Assembly: GCF_035994945.1 (NCBI RefSeq)
Contig: NZ_CP108677.1
Location: forward strand, 5,456,001-5,520,000
Direction of reading: 5' to 3'
Source: Streptomyces sp. NBC_01216
GTDB taxonomy: Bacteria > Actinomycetota > Actinomycetes > Streptomycetales > Streptomycetaceae
DNA: 64,000 nucleotides
Shown here: positions 25,987 to 34,493 of the stretch, one piece after another
How positions within the stretch are numbered: position 1 is the first letter of the stretch
Layout of the letters: each line of letters begins with the position of its first letter
Notes under the pieces: generated by a model
Told to the model about the DNA's origin: nothing
Database searches by the model: none
The model's input: the letters and a program-made list of their open reading frames with translations, nothing else
Made by a program: the position numbers and the translations under genes

Positions 25987-26763
25987 ATGTCAGGCATGAG
26001 AGTTCACGTGGTCAGTGACGTGCACGGAAACGCCACCGCCCTCGCCCGGGCGGGGGACGGCGCGGACGCCCTGATCTGCCTGGGTGACCTGGTGCTCTTC
26101 CTCGACTACGCCGATCACAGCCGCGGGATCTTCCCCGACCTCTTCGGGGTGGAGAACGCCGATCTGCTGGTCTCGCTGCGCACCGAGCGTCGCTTCGACG
26201 AGGCCCGTGACCTGGGGCGGCGGCTCTGGTCCGCGCTCGACGTGGACCGCGACACGGCCATCGAGTCCGCGGTGCGCCGCCAGTACGCGGAGCTGTTCGC
26301 GGCCTTCCCCACCCCCACCTACGCCACCTACGGGAACGTCGACATCCCCGGCCTGTGGAGCGAGTACGCGCGTCCGGGCACCACCGTCCTCGACGGCGCG
26401 CGGACCGAGATCGGCGGCCTCGTCTTCGGCTTCGTCGGCGGCGGGCTGCGCACCCCCATGCGGACGCCGTACGAGGTGTCCGACGAGGAGTACGCGGCGA
26501 AGGTCGAGGCCCTCGGGGAGGTCGACGTGCTCTGCAGCCACATCCCGCCCGACGTGCCGGAACTGACCTACGACACCGTCCCGCGGCGCTTCGAGCGCGG
26601 CAGCCGGGCGCTGCTGGCCGCGATCCGCCGCACCCGCCCCCGGTACGCGCTCTTCGGGCACGTCCACCAGCCACTCGTGCGCCGTATGCGGATCGGGGCC
26701 ACCGAGTGCGTCAACGTGGGCCACTTCGCCTCGACGGGCAGGCCGTGGGCGCTGGAGTGGTGA
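25987..26763 (+). CDS. metallophosphoesterase family protein
   Basis: A calcineurin-like phosphoesterase of 258 residues. Metal ligands are seen in order: VVSDVHGN (residues 8-15), ICLGDLV, YGNVD, CSHIPPD and FGHVHQP. An inserted helical segment (about 55-105) follows the first motif. The start is uncertain among ATG 25975, 25987 and 25996; 25987 is picked for the GGTGA six bases upstream. Substrate unknown. The gene is divergent from fadD across 260 bases with no other feature apparent. Confidence 0.87.
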   Translation: MSGMRVHVVSDVHGNATALARAGDGADALICLGDLVLFLDYADHSRGIFPDLFGVENADLLVSLRTERRFDEARDLGRRLWSALDVDRDTAIESAVRRQYAELFAAFPTPTYATYGNVDIPGLWSEYARPGTTVLDGARTEIGGLVFGFVGGGLRTPMRTPYEVSDEEYAAKVEALGEVDVLCSHIPPDVPELTYDTVPRRFERGSRALLAAIRRTRPRYALFGHVHQPLVRRMRIGATECVNVGHFASTGRPWALEW

Positions 26764-26860
26764 GCGGTGCGGGGCGGGCGCCGGGGGCGGTATAGCCTTC
26801 GGGTCGGCACGCCAGTGCCCTTCGACTTCCGCCGGACCGCACAGTGGAGGAGCCACCGCG

Positions 26861-27304
26861 ATGGCCGAACACACCAGCTCGAGCATCACCATCGAGGCGG
26901 CGCCGGCCGACGTCATGGGCGTGATCGCCGACTTCGCCCGCTACCCGGAGTGGACGGGCGAGGTGAAGGAGGCCGAGGTCCTGGAGACCGACCCGGCCGG
27001 CCGCGCCGAGAAGGTCCGCCTCCTGCTGGACGCCGGGGCGATCAAGGACGACCACACCCTCGCGTACACCTGGACCGGTGACGGCGAGGTCAGCTGGACG
27101 CTGGTCAAGTCCCAGATGCTGCGCGCCCTCGACGGCTCCTACCGGCTGGCCCCGGCGGCCGGCGGCGCCCGCACCGAGGTCACCTACCAGTTGACCGTCG
27201 ACGTCAAGATCCCGATGCTGGGCATGATCAAGCGCAAGGCGGAGAAGGTCATCATCGACCGCGCGCTGGCCGGACTGAAGAAGCGCGTCGAGTCGGGCGC
27301 GTAG
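26861..27304 (+). CDS. SRPBCC family protein (polyketide cyclase/lipid-binding type)
   Basis: A 147-residue START-like single domain: SITIEAAPADVMGVIADFARYPEWTGEV is the classical opening of the polyketide cyclase/dehydrase family, followed by a beta-rich core and a long C-terminal helix. It should bind a lipid or polyketide-like ligand. Strong GGAGGAG site before the ATG. It is followed at 66 bases by the ArsA-like ATPase gene, a pairing also found as Rv2185c-Rv2184c, so the two probably work together. Confidence 0.9.
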   Translation: MAEHTSSSITIEAAPADVMGVIADFARYPEWTGEVKEAEVLETDPAGRAEKVRLLLDAGAIKDDHTLAYTWTGDGEVSWTLVKSQMLRALDGSYRLAPAAGGARTEVTYQLTVDVKIPMLGMIKRKAEKVIIDRALAGLKKRVESGA

Positions 27305-27370
27305 CCCCGCCGCCCGGCGCCGGCCGCCCCGAGGACCGGGCCGCGGCCCGTGCCCCGGTACCGTCACCGC

Positions 27371-28519
27371 ATGCGGATCATCCTTGTCACCGGCCCCGGC
27401 GGCGCCGGGCGTACCACCGTCGCCGCGGCGACCGCCCTCGTCGAGGCATGGGCCGGCCGTCGCGTGCTGCTCCTCGCGGCGGACGGCGGCACCGGGACGG
27501 TGCTCGACGACGGAGAGCTGCCCGGCTCCCTGACGGTCCTCCGCCCCGAGACCGGCGCCGGATTCCGCCGCGAGTTCCTGGCCATCCAGAGCCGCGCCGG
27601 CACCGCCTTCGACCTGCTCGGCGCGGCGCCCTTCGAGGAGGCCGAGCTGACCGAGCTGCCCGGCAGCCGCTCGTTCGCCCAGCTCCGCGCGCTGCGGGAC
27701 GCCGCGGCCGGGGACCACGACCTCGTCGTCGTCGACATGCCGGTCCTGCGCGACGCGCTCGCCCTGCTCGCGCTGCCGGTCCAGCTCCGCCGCTATCTGC
27801 GGCGCCTCCTGCCGCCCGAACGGCAGGCCGCCCGCGCCCTGCGGCCCCTGCTGGCCCAGCTCGCCGGCGTCCCGATGCCCGCGCAGTGGCTCTATGAGTC
27901 CACCGCCCGCTGGGAGACCGAACTCGCGGCCGTCCAGGCCGTCGTCGACGCCCCGGACACCACCGTCCGGCTGGTCGTCGAACCCGGCCCGGCCGCCGAC
28001 GAGGCCCTGCGCACCGCCCGGCTCGGCCTCGCCCTGCAGGGCGTCGCCCTCGACCTCGTCGTCGCCAACCGGATGCTGCCCGCCGAGTCCGGCGACCCCT
28101 GGCTCGCCGGACTCGCCGCCCGGCAGCACGACCACCTGGCCCGGCTGCGCGAGGCGTACGGGTCCGTCCATCCGCTCCCGCACCTCGGCCGTGCCCCCCG
28201 GGGGCCCGAGGACCTCGCCCTCCTCGGAGCCGTCCGGCACCAGGCGCCCGCCGTCGCCCCTCCCGGACGGACCGTCGAGGACCGCCGCGAACAGGACGGC
28301 GTCCTCGTCTGGCACCTGCCGCTGCCCTGCGCGGTCAAGGACGACGTCTCGCTCGTCCGCCGCGGCGACGAACTCCTCCTCACCGTCGGCCCGTTCCGTC
28401 ATGCCCTGGCCCTGCCCGCCGCGCTGCGCCGCTGCACCGTCACGGGCGCCGGTCTCGTCGAGGGGGACCTGCGGGTCCGCTTCACGCCGGACCCCGGTCT
28501 CTGGCCGCGAACCCCCTGA
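27371..28519 (+). CDS. ArsA/Get3-like ATPase homologue with altered P-loop
   Basis: A 382-residue member of the ArsA group of deviant P-loop ATPases, possibly cytosolic. The N-terminus reads MRIILVTGPGGAGRTTVAAATALVE where active members have GKGGVGKTT. Both lysines are replaced, by Pro and Arg. The family end domain (VWHLPLPCAVKDDVSLVRRGDELLL) is intact. VVVDMPVLRDAL stands for the switch/Walker B strand. It may still bind but probably hydrolyses ATP poorly, if at all. ATG 27371 fits the family start. Confidence 0.83.
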   Translation: MRIILVTGPGGAGRTTVAAATALVEAWAGRRVLLLAADGGTGTVLDDGELPGSLTVLRPETGAGFRREFLAIQSRAGTAFDLLGAAPFEEAELTELPGSRSFAQLRALRDAAAGDHDLVVVDMPVLRDALALLALPVQLRRYLRRLLPPERQAARALRPLLAQLAGVPMPAQWLYESTARWETELAAVQAVVDAPDTTVRLVVEPGPAADEALRTARLGLALQGVALDLVVANRMLPAESGDPWLAGLAARQHDHLARLREAYGSVHPLPHLGRAPRGPEDLALLGAVRHQAPAVAPPGRTVEDRREQDGVLVWHLPLPCAVKDDVSLVRRGDELLLTVGPFRHALALPAALRRCTVTGAGLVEGDLRVRFTPDPGLWPRTP

Positions 28520-28526
28520 CGGCGTG

Positions 28527-28540
28527 TACCGTCGACGGTA
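28527..28540 (+). promoter_or_regulatory. 14-base perfect palindrome before the gene at 28561
   Basis: TACCGTCGACGGTA lies 20 bases before the ATG, between the ArsA-like gene and its neighbour, and just before TAAGGAG. It may be an operator or part of a promoter. Confidence 0.3.
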
Positions 28541-28560
28541 GAAGCCCTAAGGAGTACGCC

Positions 28561-29046
28561 ATGAGCGATTCGGACGCCTGGGCCCGGGCATGCGCCGAGG
28601 ACCTGGAGGCGGAGAAGGCCCGCCGCCGCGCGCGGAGCGGTGAGGAGCCCGGCTCCGCGGCCGAGGAGTTCCGCAGGCTCTTCGACGCCGTCGCCGACAA
28701 GGTCTCCTCGCTGCGGGGCCCGCTGGCGGGCATGGCCGCGCAGGGAACCGTGCAGCAGTTCGTCGACCAGGCGAAGGCCGCCGTCGAGCCGGTCATCGAA
28801 CGCAACCCACGGGTCTTCGAGCACCTCGCGGCGGCCGGCGGCGAACTTCTCGCCGCCTACCGCTCGGCGGTCGAAGGCCACGAGACCCGCTGGACGCGTG
28901 ACGACGACCGGCACGCGGACGATCTCGGTGGGGAGCACGCCCGTGAGGACGGAACCCGCGAGGCCCGCAGGGACGAACCCCGCGAGGACGAACCCCGCAA
29001 GGACGACGACGGACCCGGAACCGGGCAGCGGATCGACCTGGACTGA
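28561..29046 (+). CDS. DUF5304-type conserved protein upstream of glucokinase
   Basis: A 161-residue soluble protein. Residues 1-110 are mainly helical (SAAEEFRRLFDAVADKVSSL, VEPVIERNPRVFEHLAAAG). Residues 111-161 are a highly charged, disordered tail with ARRDEPREDEPRKDDD repeats. A gene of this type precedes glkA in S. coelicolor (SCO2127) and has been linked to glucose repression there, as I recall. It starts at ATG with TAAGGAG eight bases upstream. No catalytic motif is visible. Confidence 0.83.
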   Translation: MSDSDAWARACAEDLEAEKARRRARSGEEPGSAAEEFRRLFDAVADKVSSLRGPLAGMAAQGTVQQFVDQAKAAVEPVIERNPRVFEHLAAAGGELLAAYRSAVEGHETRWTRDDDRHADDLGGEHAREDGTREARRDEPREDEPRKDDDGPGTGQRIDLD

Positions 29047-29111
29047 CCAGGACGACCGGTCCCCTCGGGTACGGTTGGCCTTAGCGGGGCTCGACCGAAA
29101 CTGAGGGACAT

Positions 29112-30053
29112 ATGGGACTCACCATCGGCGTCGACATCGGCGGCACGAAGATCGCGGCCGGCGTGGTCGACGAGGAGGGCAACATCCTCGACACGCACAA
29201 GGTGCCCACCCCGCCGACTCCCGAAGGCATCGTCGACGCGATCGCCGCGGCCGTCTCGGAGGCCGGCAAGGGACACCGGATCGAGGCTGTGGGCATCGGT
29301 GCCGCGGGCTATGTCGACGACAAGCGCGCCACCGTCCTCTTCGCGCCGAACATCGACTGGCGGCACGAGCCGCTGAAGGACAAGGTCGAGCAGCGGGTGG
29401 GTCTGCCGGTCGTGGTCGAGAACGACGCGAACGCCGCGGCCTGGGGCGAGTACCGCTTCGGCGCCGGGCAGGGCCACGAGGACGTCATCTGCATCACGCT
29501 CGGCACGGGCCTCGGCGGCGGCATCATCATCGGCAACAAGCTGCGCCGGGGACGCTTCGGCGTCGCCGCCGAGTTCGGGCACATCCGGGTCGTCCCGGAC
29601 GGTCTGCTGTGCGGCTGCGGCAGCCAGGGATGCTGGGAGCAGTACGCCTCCGGGCGCGCGCTCGTCCGGTACGCCCGGCAGCGCGCCAACGCGACCCCGG
29701 AGCACGCGGAGATCCTGCTGGGCCTCGGCGACGGTACGCCCGAGGGCATCGAGGGCAAGCACGTCAGCGCCGCGGCCCGCCAGGGTGACAAGGTGGCCGT
29801 GGACTCCTTCCGCGAGCTGGCCCGTTGGGCCGGCGCCGGCCTGGCGGACCTGGCCTCGCTGTTCGACCCCTCGGCGTTCATCGTCGGCGGCGGCGTCTCG
29901 GACGAGGGCGACCTGGTGCTCGACCCGATCCGGAAGTCCTTCCGTCGCTGGCTGATCGGCGGCCGGTGGCGCCCGCACGCCCAGGTCCTCGCGGCCCGGC
30001 TGGGCAACAAGGCCGGTCTGGTCGGAGCCGCCGACCTGGCCCGCCAGGGCTGA
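29112..30053 (+). CDS. glkA: ROK-family glucokinase
   Basis: Phosphorylates glucose and, in Streptomyces, is central to carbon catabolite repression. The 313 residues show TIGVDIGGTKIAAGVVDEEG (phosphate-binding loop), VENDANAAAWGEYRFGAG, LGTGLGGGIIIGN and the ROK zinc motif CGCGSQGCWE with the catalytic Asp in ENDAN. Length and motifs match GlkA of S. coelicolor (SCO2126). The ATG follows GAGGGAC. A 17 to 19-base-stem terminator follows. Confidence 0.97.
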   Translation: MGLTIGVDIGGTKIAAGVVDEEGNILDTHKVPTPPTPEGIVDAIAAAVSEAGKGHRIEAVGIGAAGYVDDKRATVLFAPNIDWRHEPLKDKVEQRVGLPVVVENDANAAAWGEYRFGAGQGHEDVICITLGTGLGGGIIIGNKLRRGRFGVAAEFGHIRVVPDGLLCGCGSQGCWEQYASGRALVRYARQRANATPEHAEILLGLGDGTPEGIEGKHVSAAARQGDKVAVDSFRELARWAGAGLADLASLFDPSAFIVGGGVSDEGDLVLDPIRKSFRRWLIGGRWRPHAQVLAARLGNKAGLVGAADLARQG

Positions 30054-30090
30054 CCACCACCGCCGCGGTCCGGTCGGCACACCGTCACAC

Positions 30091-30129
30091 CACCGCCCGT
30101 CGCGTCCCCAGGGGACGCGACGGGCGGTG
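30091..30129 (+). terminator. terminator after glkA
   Basis: About 17 to 19 perfectly paired bases on each side (30091-30109 and 30111-30129) closing on a very short loop, followed by TCGTATCTT. It separates glkA from the endonuclease-like gene. Confidence 0.9.
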
Positions 30130-30145
30130 TCGTATCTTGCTGGCC

Positions 30146-30892
30146 ATGGCGATCCGCGAGCTGCCCGACTCCCGTACCGAGGCGGACGGTTCGGCCGTCG
30201 TCCGGGTCCTCGGCTACAACATCCGGTCCCTGCGCGACGACGAGGACGCCCTCGCCCGCGTCATCCGGGCCTGCGCCCCCGACCTCGTCCTCGTCCAGGA
30301 GGCGCCGCGCTTCTTCCGCTGGCGCAAGCACGCCGCCCGGCTCGCCGCCAAGAGTGAGCTGGTCGTCCTCGGGGGCGGGGCCACGGCCGCCGGCCCCCTG
30401 CTGATGTGCTCGCTGCGGGCCACCGTGGAACGCACCGAGGACGTGCTGCTGCCGCTCACCCCCGGACTGCACCGGCGGGGCCTCGCCACCGCCGTCGTCC
30501 GCTTCGGCGGCGCCAGGGTCGGGGTGATCAGCTGCCATCTGAGCCTGCGGGAGGAGGAGCGGTACGGCCAGGCCGGGATGCTGTTGGACCGGGTGGCCAC
30601 GCTCGGCGTGCCGCACGTGATCGTCGGTGGCGACCTCAACGAACGTCCGGACGGCCGCGGTTTCCGCCGCCTGGCCGCGGCGCTCCAGGACGGCTGGGCG
30701 GTCAGCCCCTGGGGCGGCGAGTACACCTCGACGCCGGCCGATCCGCATCAGCGCATCGACGCGATCCTGGCCACTCCCGGCGTGGAGTTCCTCGGCTGCG
30801 GTGTTCCGACCGGGCTGCCGGCGTCCGATCTGGCGGCGGCCACGGACCACCTCCCGGTGCTGGCGGCGGTCCGCGTCCCGGCGGCCGGCTGA
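30146..30892 (+). CDS. endonuclease/exonuclease/phosphatase family protein
   Basis: A 248-residue DNase I-like metal-dependent phosphodiesterase or phosphatase. Motifs: LGYNIRSL, LVLVQEAPRF (metal-binding Glu), ISCHLSL, VGGDLNERPDG (Asp and Asn) and ATDHLPVLA (last Asp-His). The protein has no signal peptide. ATG 30146 is close after the glkA terminator and has only a weak ribosome site. Substrate cannot be told from sequence: DNA, RNA, phospholipid or phosphoinositide are all known in the family. Confidence 0.88.
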   Translation: MAIRELPDSRTEADGSAVVRVLGYNIRSLRDDEDALARVIRACAPDLVLVQEAPRFFRWRKHAARLAAKSELVVLGGGATAAGPLLMCSLRATVERTEDVLLPLTPGLHRRGLATAVVRFGGARVGVISCHLSLREEERYGQAGMLLDRVATLGVPHVIVGGDLNERPDGRGFRRLAAALQDGWAVSPWGGEYTSTPADPHQRIDAILATPGVEFLGCGVPTGLPASDLAAATDHLPVLAAVRVPAAG

Positions 30893-30928
30893 CCGGGAAC
30901 CGGCCGCGGCCATGCGCCCCACCGTCCG

Positions 30929-31546
30929 CTACACGACCGCGCCGCGTCCCGGATCGTCGTACCCGTCCTCGTCGTCGTCCTGCCGCATCCGCGCCACCAG
31001 GGTCGCGAAGCCGCCCAGGAAACCGCCGACGCAGACCGTGGTCAGCCACCACGTCATGTCCCACCGCAGCACCACCGCGAGCAGCATCAGGACCGGGCCG
31101 CCCACCACGCCGAGCCAGGCGAACTTGGTGGTCGCGTCGGCCTCCGGCAGCGGCGGCGGCTCCGGCGGGACGAAGTGCCCCTCGTCACCGTCGCCGTCGT
31201 CGTCAGCGCCGCGGGCGTCGGTGTCGCGGGCGTCCTCCGCGTCCGGGTCCGCGACCGCGTAGTCCCGCGGGCCGGCCCCCACCCCGGGGGCGAACACGAT
31301 CGAGCTGCCGAGGGCGGGCTTCTCCGGCTTCCCCGGCTTTCCCGGGTCGGCGGCCGGACCCTCGTGGTCCTCGTCGTCGTCCTCGTTCCCGTCGTCCTCC
31401 GGGAGCGCGAGGTCCTCCACCGACCGGAAGGGCCGGGCCCCCGGCGGGTCCGCGGGCTCCTCGCCGTACCCGGCGACGATCGCGGCCCAGGCCGCCTCCT
31501 CGTCGATGGGCTGCGGCTCGCGCTCGCCGTCCTGCTGCTCAGCCAC
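30929..31546 (-). CDS. acidic protein with C-terminal membrane hairpin
   Basis: A 205-residue protein. Residues 1-130 are acidic and disordered (EDDGNEDDDEDHEG, DARGADDDGDGDEGH), and two hydrophobic segments follow (about 142-160 and 165-183), then an acidic tail. This predicts a membrane protein with a cytoplasmic acidic domain. The GTG at 31546 is chosen because it lies inside the end of the esterase gene (8-base overlap), pointing to coupling. Function unknown; conserved in Streptomyces as far as I recall. Confidence 0.78.
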   Translation of the reverse strand: MAEQQDGEREPQPIDEEAAWAAIVAGYGEEPADPPGARPFRSVEDLALPEDDGNEDDDEDHEGPAADPGKPGKPEKPALGSSIVFAPGVGAGPRDYAVADPDAEDARDTDARGADDDGDGDEGHFVPPEPPPLPEADATTKFAWLGVVGGPVLMLLAVVLRWDMTWWLTTVCVGGFLGGFATLVARMRQDDDEDGYDDPGRGAVV

Positions 31547-32321
31547 CGCTCGTGTTCCCCTTCGTCTCGGTCGCCAGCGGAGCGAGCCGGCCCACGAACG
31601 CCAGGCTCTCCTCGAAGATCCGCTCCGCGTCATGGTCCAACGTCGCGACGTGGTAACTCTGTTCCAGCAGGATCTCCGTCACGTCCGTGGAGGAGACCCG
31701 GCTCAGCACCCGCGCCGAGTCGGCCGGCGGCACCACGTGGTCCTGGGGACTGTGCAGGAGCAGCAGCGGCTGCGTGACCTGCGGCAGCTCCGCGTCGACG
31801 ACCTGGAAGAAGCGCCGCAGCGAATGCGCCGCGTGCAGCGGCACCCGGTCGTAGCCGACCTCGGTCACGCCCTCCTTGGCGATGTCGCTGGCGATGCCCT
31901 TGGTCGAGGCGACCAGGTGCCGGGCCACCGGCAGGGCGTGCGCCGCCAGCCCGTGCACCTTGTTGCCCGGGTTCACGAGGACGATCCCGCGGACCGCGTC
32001 CCCGTGCCGGGCGGCCAGCCGCAGGGTCAGCGCCCCGCCCATGGAGAGGCCGAAGACGAAGACCTTCGCGCAGCGCGCGAGCAGCTCCTCCAGGGCGCGG
32101 TCCACCTCCGCGTACCAGTCGTGCCAGGTGGTGAGCTGCATGTCCTCCCAGCGGGTGCCGTGCCCGGGCAGCAGGGGCAGCGACACGGTCAGCCCGCGCT
32201 CGGCCAGGTACTCGGCCCAGGGGCGCAGCGACTGCGGGGAACCGGTGAAACCGTGACAGAGGAGGACGCCGACCTCTCCGCCCTCGTGGCGGTACGGCTC
32301 AGCTCCAGGAAGGACCGGCAC
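31539..32321 (-). CDS. alpha/beta hydrolase, carboxylesterase
   Basis: A 260-residue esterase related to Est30-type monoacylglycerol lipases. The oxyanion loop is LCHGFTGSPQS, the nucleophile Ser93 in FGLSMGGA, the acid in LLHSPQDHVVPP and the histidine in SYHVATLDHD. GTG 32321 is chosen over an upstream TTG because AGGAG sits six bases before it and MPVLPGAEPY is the natural start. It may deacylate lipids made by the PlsC enzyme encoded by the divergent neighbour, but that is only proximity. Confidence 0.9.
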   Translation of the reverse strand: MPVLPGAEPYRHEGGEVGVLLCHGFTGSPQSLRPWAEYLAERGLTVSLPLLPGHGTRWEDMQLTTWHDWYAEVDRALEELLARCAKVFVFGLSMGGALTLRLAARHGDAVRGIVLVNPGNKVHGLAAHALPVARHLVASTKGIASDIAKEGVTEVGYDRVPLHAAHSLRRFFQVVDAELPQVTQPLLLLHSPQDHVVPPADSARVLSRVSSTDVTEILLEQSYHVATLDHDAERIFEESLAFVGRLAPLATETKGNTSGG

Positions 32322-32498
32322 GGGGGTCTCCTGTTCGTGGGTTCGGCGAAGCGACGACAAAAAGGGGAAGGACCTTCACCGTACGCGACCGGGCGGACAC
32401 CGACCAGGGCCGTTCGCACGAAGGTGCCGAGCCCGTCGCGGCTCCCCCCGCGCCGTACGGGATAAGGTCTGTCCCACAGCACACGGAAGGTACCCGAG

Positions 32499-33245
32499 TT
32501 GATCTACGGCGCAATGAAGTTCTCCATCGGAGGGTCACTGAAGCTCGCCTTCAGGCCCTGGGTGGAGGGCCTCGAGAACATTCCCGCCGAGGGGCCGGCG
32601 ATCCTCGCGAGCAACCATCTGTCGTTCTCCGACTCCTTCTTCCTGCCGGCCGTCCTGGACCGCAAGGTCACCTTCATCGCCAAGGCCGAGTACTTCACCT
32701 CGCCCGGAGTGAAGGGCAAGCTCACCGCCGCCTTCTTCAAGGGCGTCGGCCAGCTTCCGGTGGACCGGTCCGGCGCGCGCGGCGCGGGCGAGGCGGCCGT
32801 CAAGGCCGGGATCGAGGTCATCGAACAGGGCGGCCTCTTCGGCATCTACCCGGAGGGCACCCGCTCGCCCGACGGCCGGCTGTACCGCGGCAAGCCCGGC
32901 GGTCTCGCCCGGGTGGCCCTGGCCACCGGCGCGCCCGTCATCCCGGTCGCGATGATCGACACCGAGAAGATCCAGCCGCCCGGCAAGGTCGTTCCCAAGC
33001 TCATGCGCCCCGGCATCCGGATCGGCGAGCCGCTGGACTTCAGCCGGTACCAGGGCATGGAGGGGGACCGTTTCATCCTCCGCTCGGTGACCGACGAGGT
33101 CATGTACGAGATCATGAAGCTGTCCGGCCAGGAGTACGTCGACATCTACGCGACCGCCGCCAAGCGGCAGATCGCGGAGGCCGAGAAGGCCGCGAAGGAG
33201 GCCGTGAAGGCCGAGATCGCGGCACGGGAAGAGTCCGGCGCGTAG
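32499..33245 (+). CDS. 1-acyl-sn-glycerol-3-phosphate acyltransferase (PlsC family)
   Basis: Makes phosphatidic acid from lysophosphatidic acid at the membrane. The 248 residues include HLSFSD (His40-x4-Asp45), the acceptor-binding FGIYPEGTRSPDGRL and VIPVAMIDT. The C-terminus is an Ala/Lys/Glu-rich helix. The start is TTG, with GGAAGG eight bases before it; the next ATG would cut off conserved residues. TAAGGT (32463-32468) may be the -10 box. Matches the position of Rv2182c. Confidence 0.92.
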   Translation: MIYGAMKFSIGGSLKLAFRPWVEGLENIPAEGPAILASNHLSFSDSFFLPAVLDRKVTFIAKAEYFTSPGVKGKLTAAFFKGVGQLPVDRSGARGAGEAAVKAGIEVIEQGGLFGIYPEGTRSPDGRLYRGKPGGLARVALATGAPVIPVAMIDTEKIQPPGKVVPKLMRPGIRIGEPLDFSRYQGMEGDRFILRSVTDEVMYEIMKLSGQEYVDIYATAAKRQIAEAEKAAKEAVKAEIAAREESGA

Positions 33246-33278
33246 CCCTCCGCGGGGTGGGCCTTTGGGGGTGGGGAG

Positions 33279-34493
33279 ATGGCCAGGCGCGAGCGTGTCG
33301 TGCGCATGTCGGTCGAGCAGCCGCTGTGGCGCGCGCTCACCGCCTACCGCGTCCTGACGATGGTCTACGCGGTACTGATCTTCGTCTTCTCCCAGGAACG
33401 CTACGAACGCCCGGCGGTGGCCGTCGTGTTCCTCGCCGTGATCTGCGTGTGGACCCTGGCCACGCTGCCGAAGGTGGCGAACGCGGTCAGCTGCACCCGG
33501 GGCTTCCTCGTCGCCGACCTCGCGATCGCCCTCGTCGGCATCCTGCTCACCCCGCTCGCCGACGCGCAGGCCCGGACCCAGGACGGCCCCACGCTGCCGT
33601 CGATATGGACCGCCGGTGCCGTCCTCGCGTACGCGATCAAGGGCGGCTGGCGCTGGGCCGGCTTCGCGTCCTCGCTGGTGGCCGTCGCCAACCTCGTCGA
33701 GCGCGGCAGCCCCAGCCGGGACACCCTTCACAACGTCCTCCTCGTGTGGGTCGCGTCCATCGCGATCGGCTACGTCGTCGAGGTCGCCCGCGCCTCCGAA
33801 CGCACCCTGGCCCGCGCCCTGGAGATCGAGGCGGCCACCCGCGAACGCGAGCGGCTGGCCCGGGACATCCACGACAGCGTCCTGCAGGTGCTGGCGATGG
33901 TGCAGCGGCGCGGGACGGCGCTGGGCGGCGAGGCCGCCGAGCTGGGCCGGATGGCGGGCGAACAGGAGGTCGCCCTGCGCACCCTGGTCGCCGGCGGGCT
34001 CACCCGGCCCTCGCTGGTCTCGGAGGACGAGTCCGAGGGCGCGGTGGTCCGCTTCGTCGAGGAACCGGACGACGACGCCCCGGTCGACCTGCGCGGCCTG
34101 CTCGTGCCCCGGGCGGGGGCGCGGGTCACGCTCTCCGAGCCGGGCGTCCCGGTCCTGCTGGCACCGGCCGCCGCCCGGGAGCTGACGGCCGCGGTCTTCG
34201 CCGCCCTGGACAACGTCCGGGTCCACGCGGGCACGGACGCGCGCGCGTGGATCCTGGTCGAGGACTGGACCGACGAGGTGATCGTCACGGTCCGGGACGA
34301 CGGACCCGGCATTCCGGAGGGGCGGCTCGACCAGGCGGAGGGCGAGGGCCGGATGGGCGTCGCCCTGTCCATCAGGGGCAGGCTGCGCGATCTCGGCGGC
34401 ACGGCCGAGCTGATCTCGGTACCGGGCCAGGGCACGGAAGTGGAACTGAAGGTCCCGCGGGAGCGGGACCCGCGGGGGAAGGCGAGCGGATAG
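33279..34493 (+). CDS. macS: two-component sensor histidine kinase MacS
   Basis: Membrane kinase of 404 residues. About five or six hydrophobic segments span residues 15-165, and a coiled linker leads to His198 in RERLARDIHDSVLQVL (HisKA_3, NarL-type). The HATPase domain shows DNVRVHAG and VRDDGPGIPEGRL. Its neighbour is the response regulator starting one base after its stop. In S. coelicolor the orthologous pair SCO2121-SCO2120 is named MacSR and influences morphology and actinorhodin. No large extracellular sensor is present, so it probably senses the membrane. Confidence 0.92.
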   Translation: MARRERVVRMSVEQPLWRALTAYRVLTMVYAVLIFVFSQERYERPAVAVVFLAVICVWTLATLPKVANAVSCTRGFLVADLAIALVGILLTPLADAQARTQDGPTLPSIWTAGAVLAYAIKGGWRWAGFASSLVAVANLVERGSPSRDTLHNVLLVWVASIAIGYVVEVARASERTLARALEIEAATRERERLARDIHDSVLQVLAMVQRRGTALGGEAAELGRMAGEQEVALRTLVAGGLTRPSLVSEDESEGAVVRFVEEPDDDAPVDLRGLLVPRAGARVTLSEPGVPVLLAPAAARELTAAVFAALDNVRVHAGTDARAWILVEDWTDEVIVTVRDDGPGIPEGRLDQAEGEGRMGVALSIRGRLRDLGGTAELISVPGQGTEVELKVPRERDPRGKASG

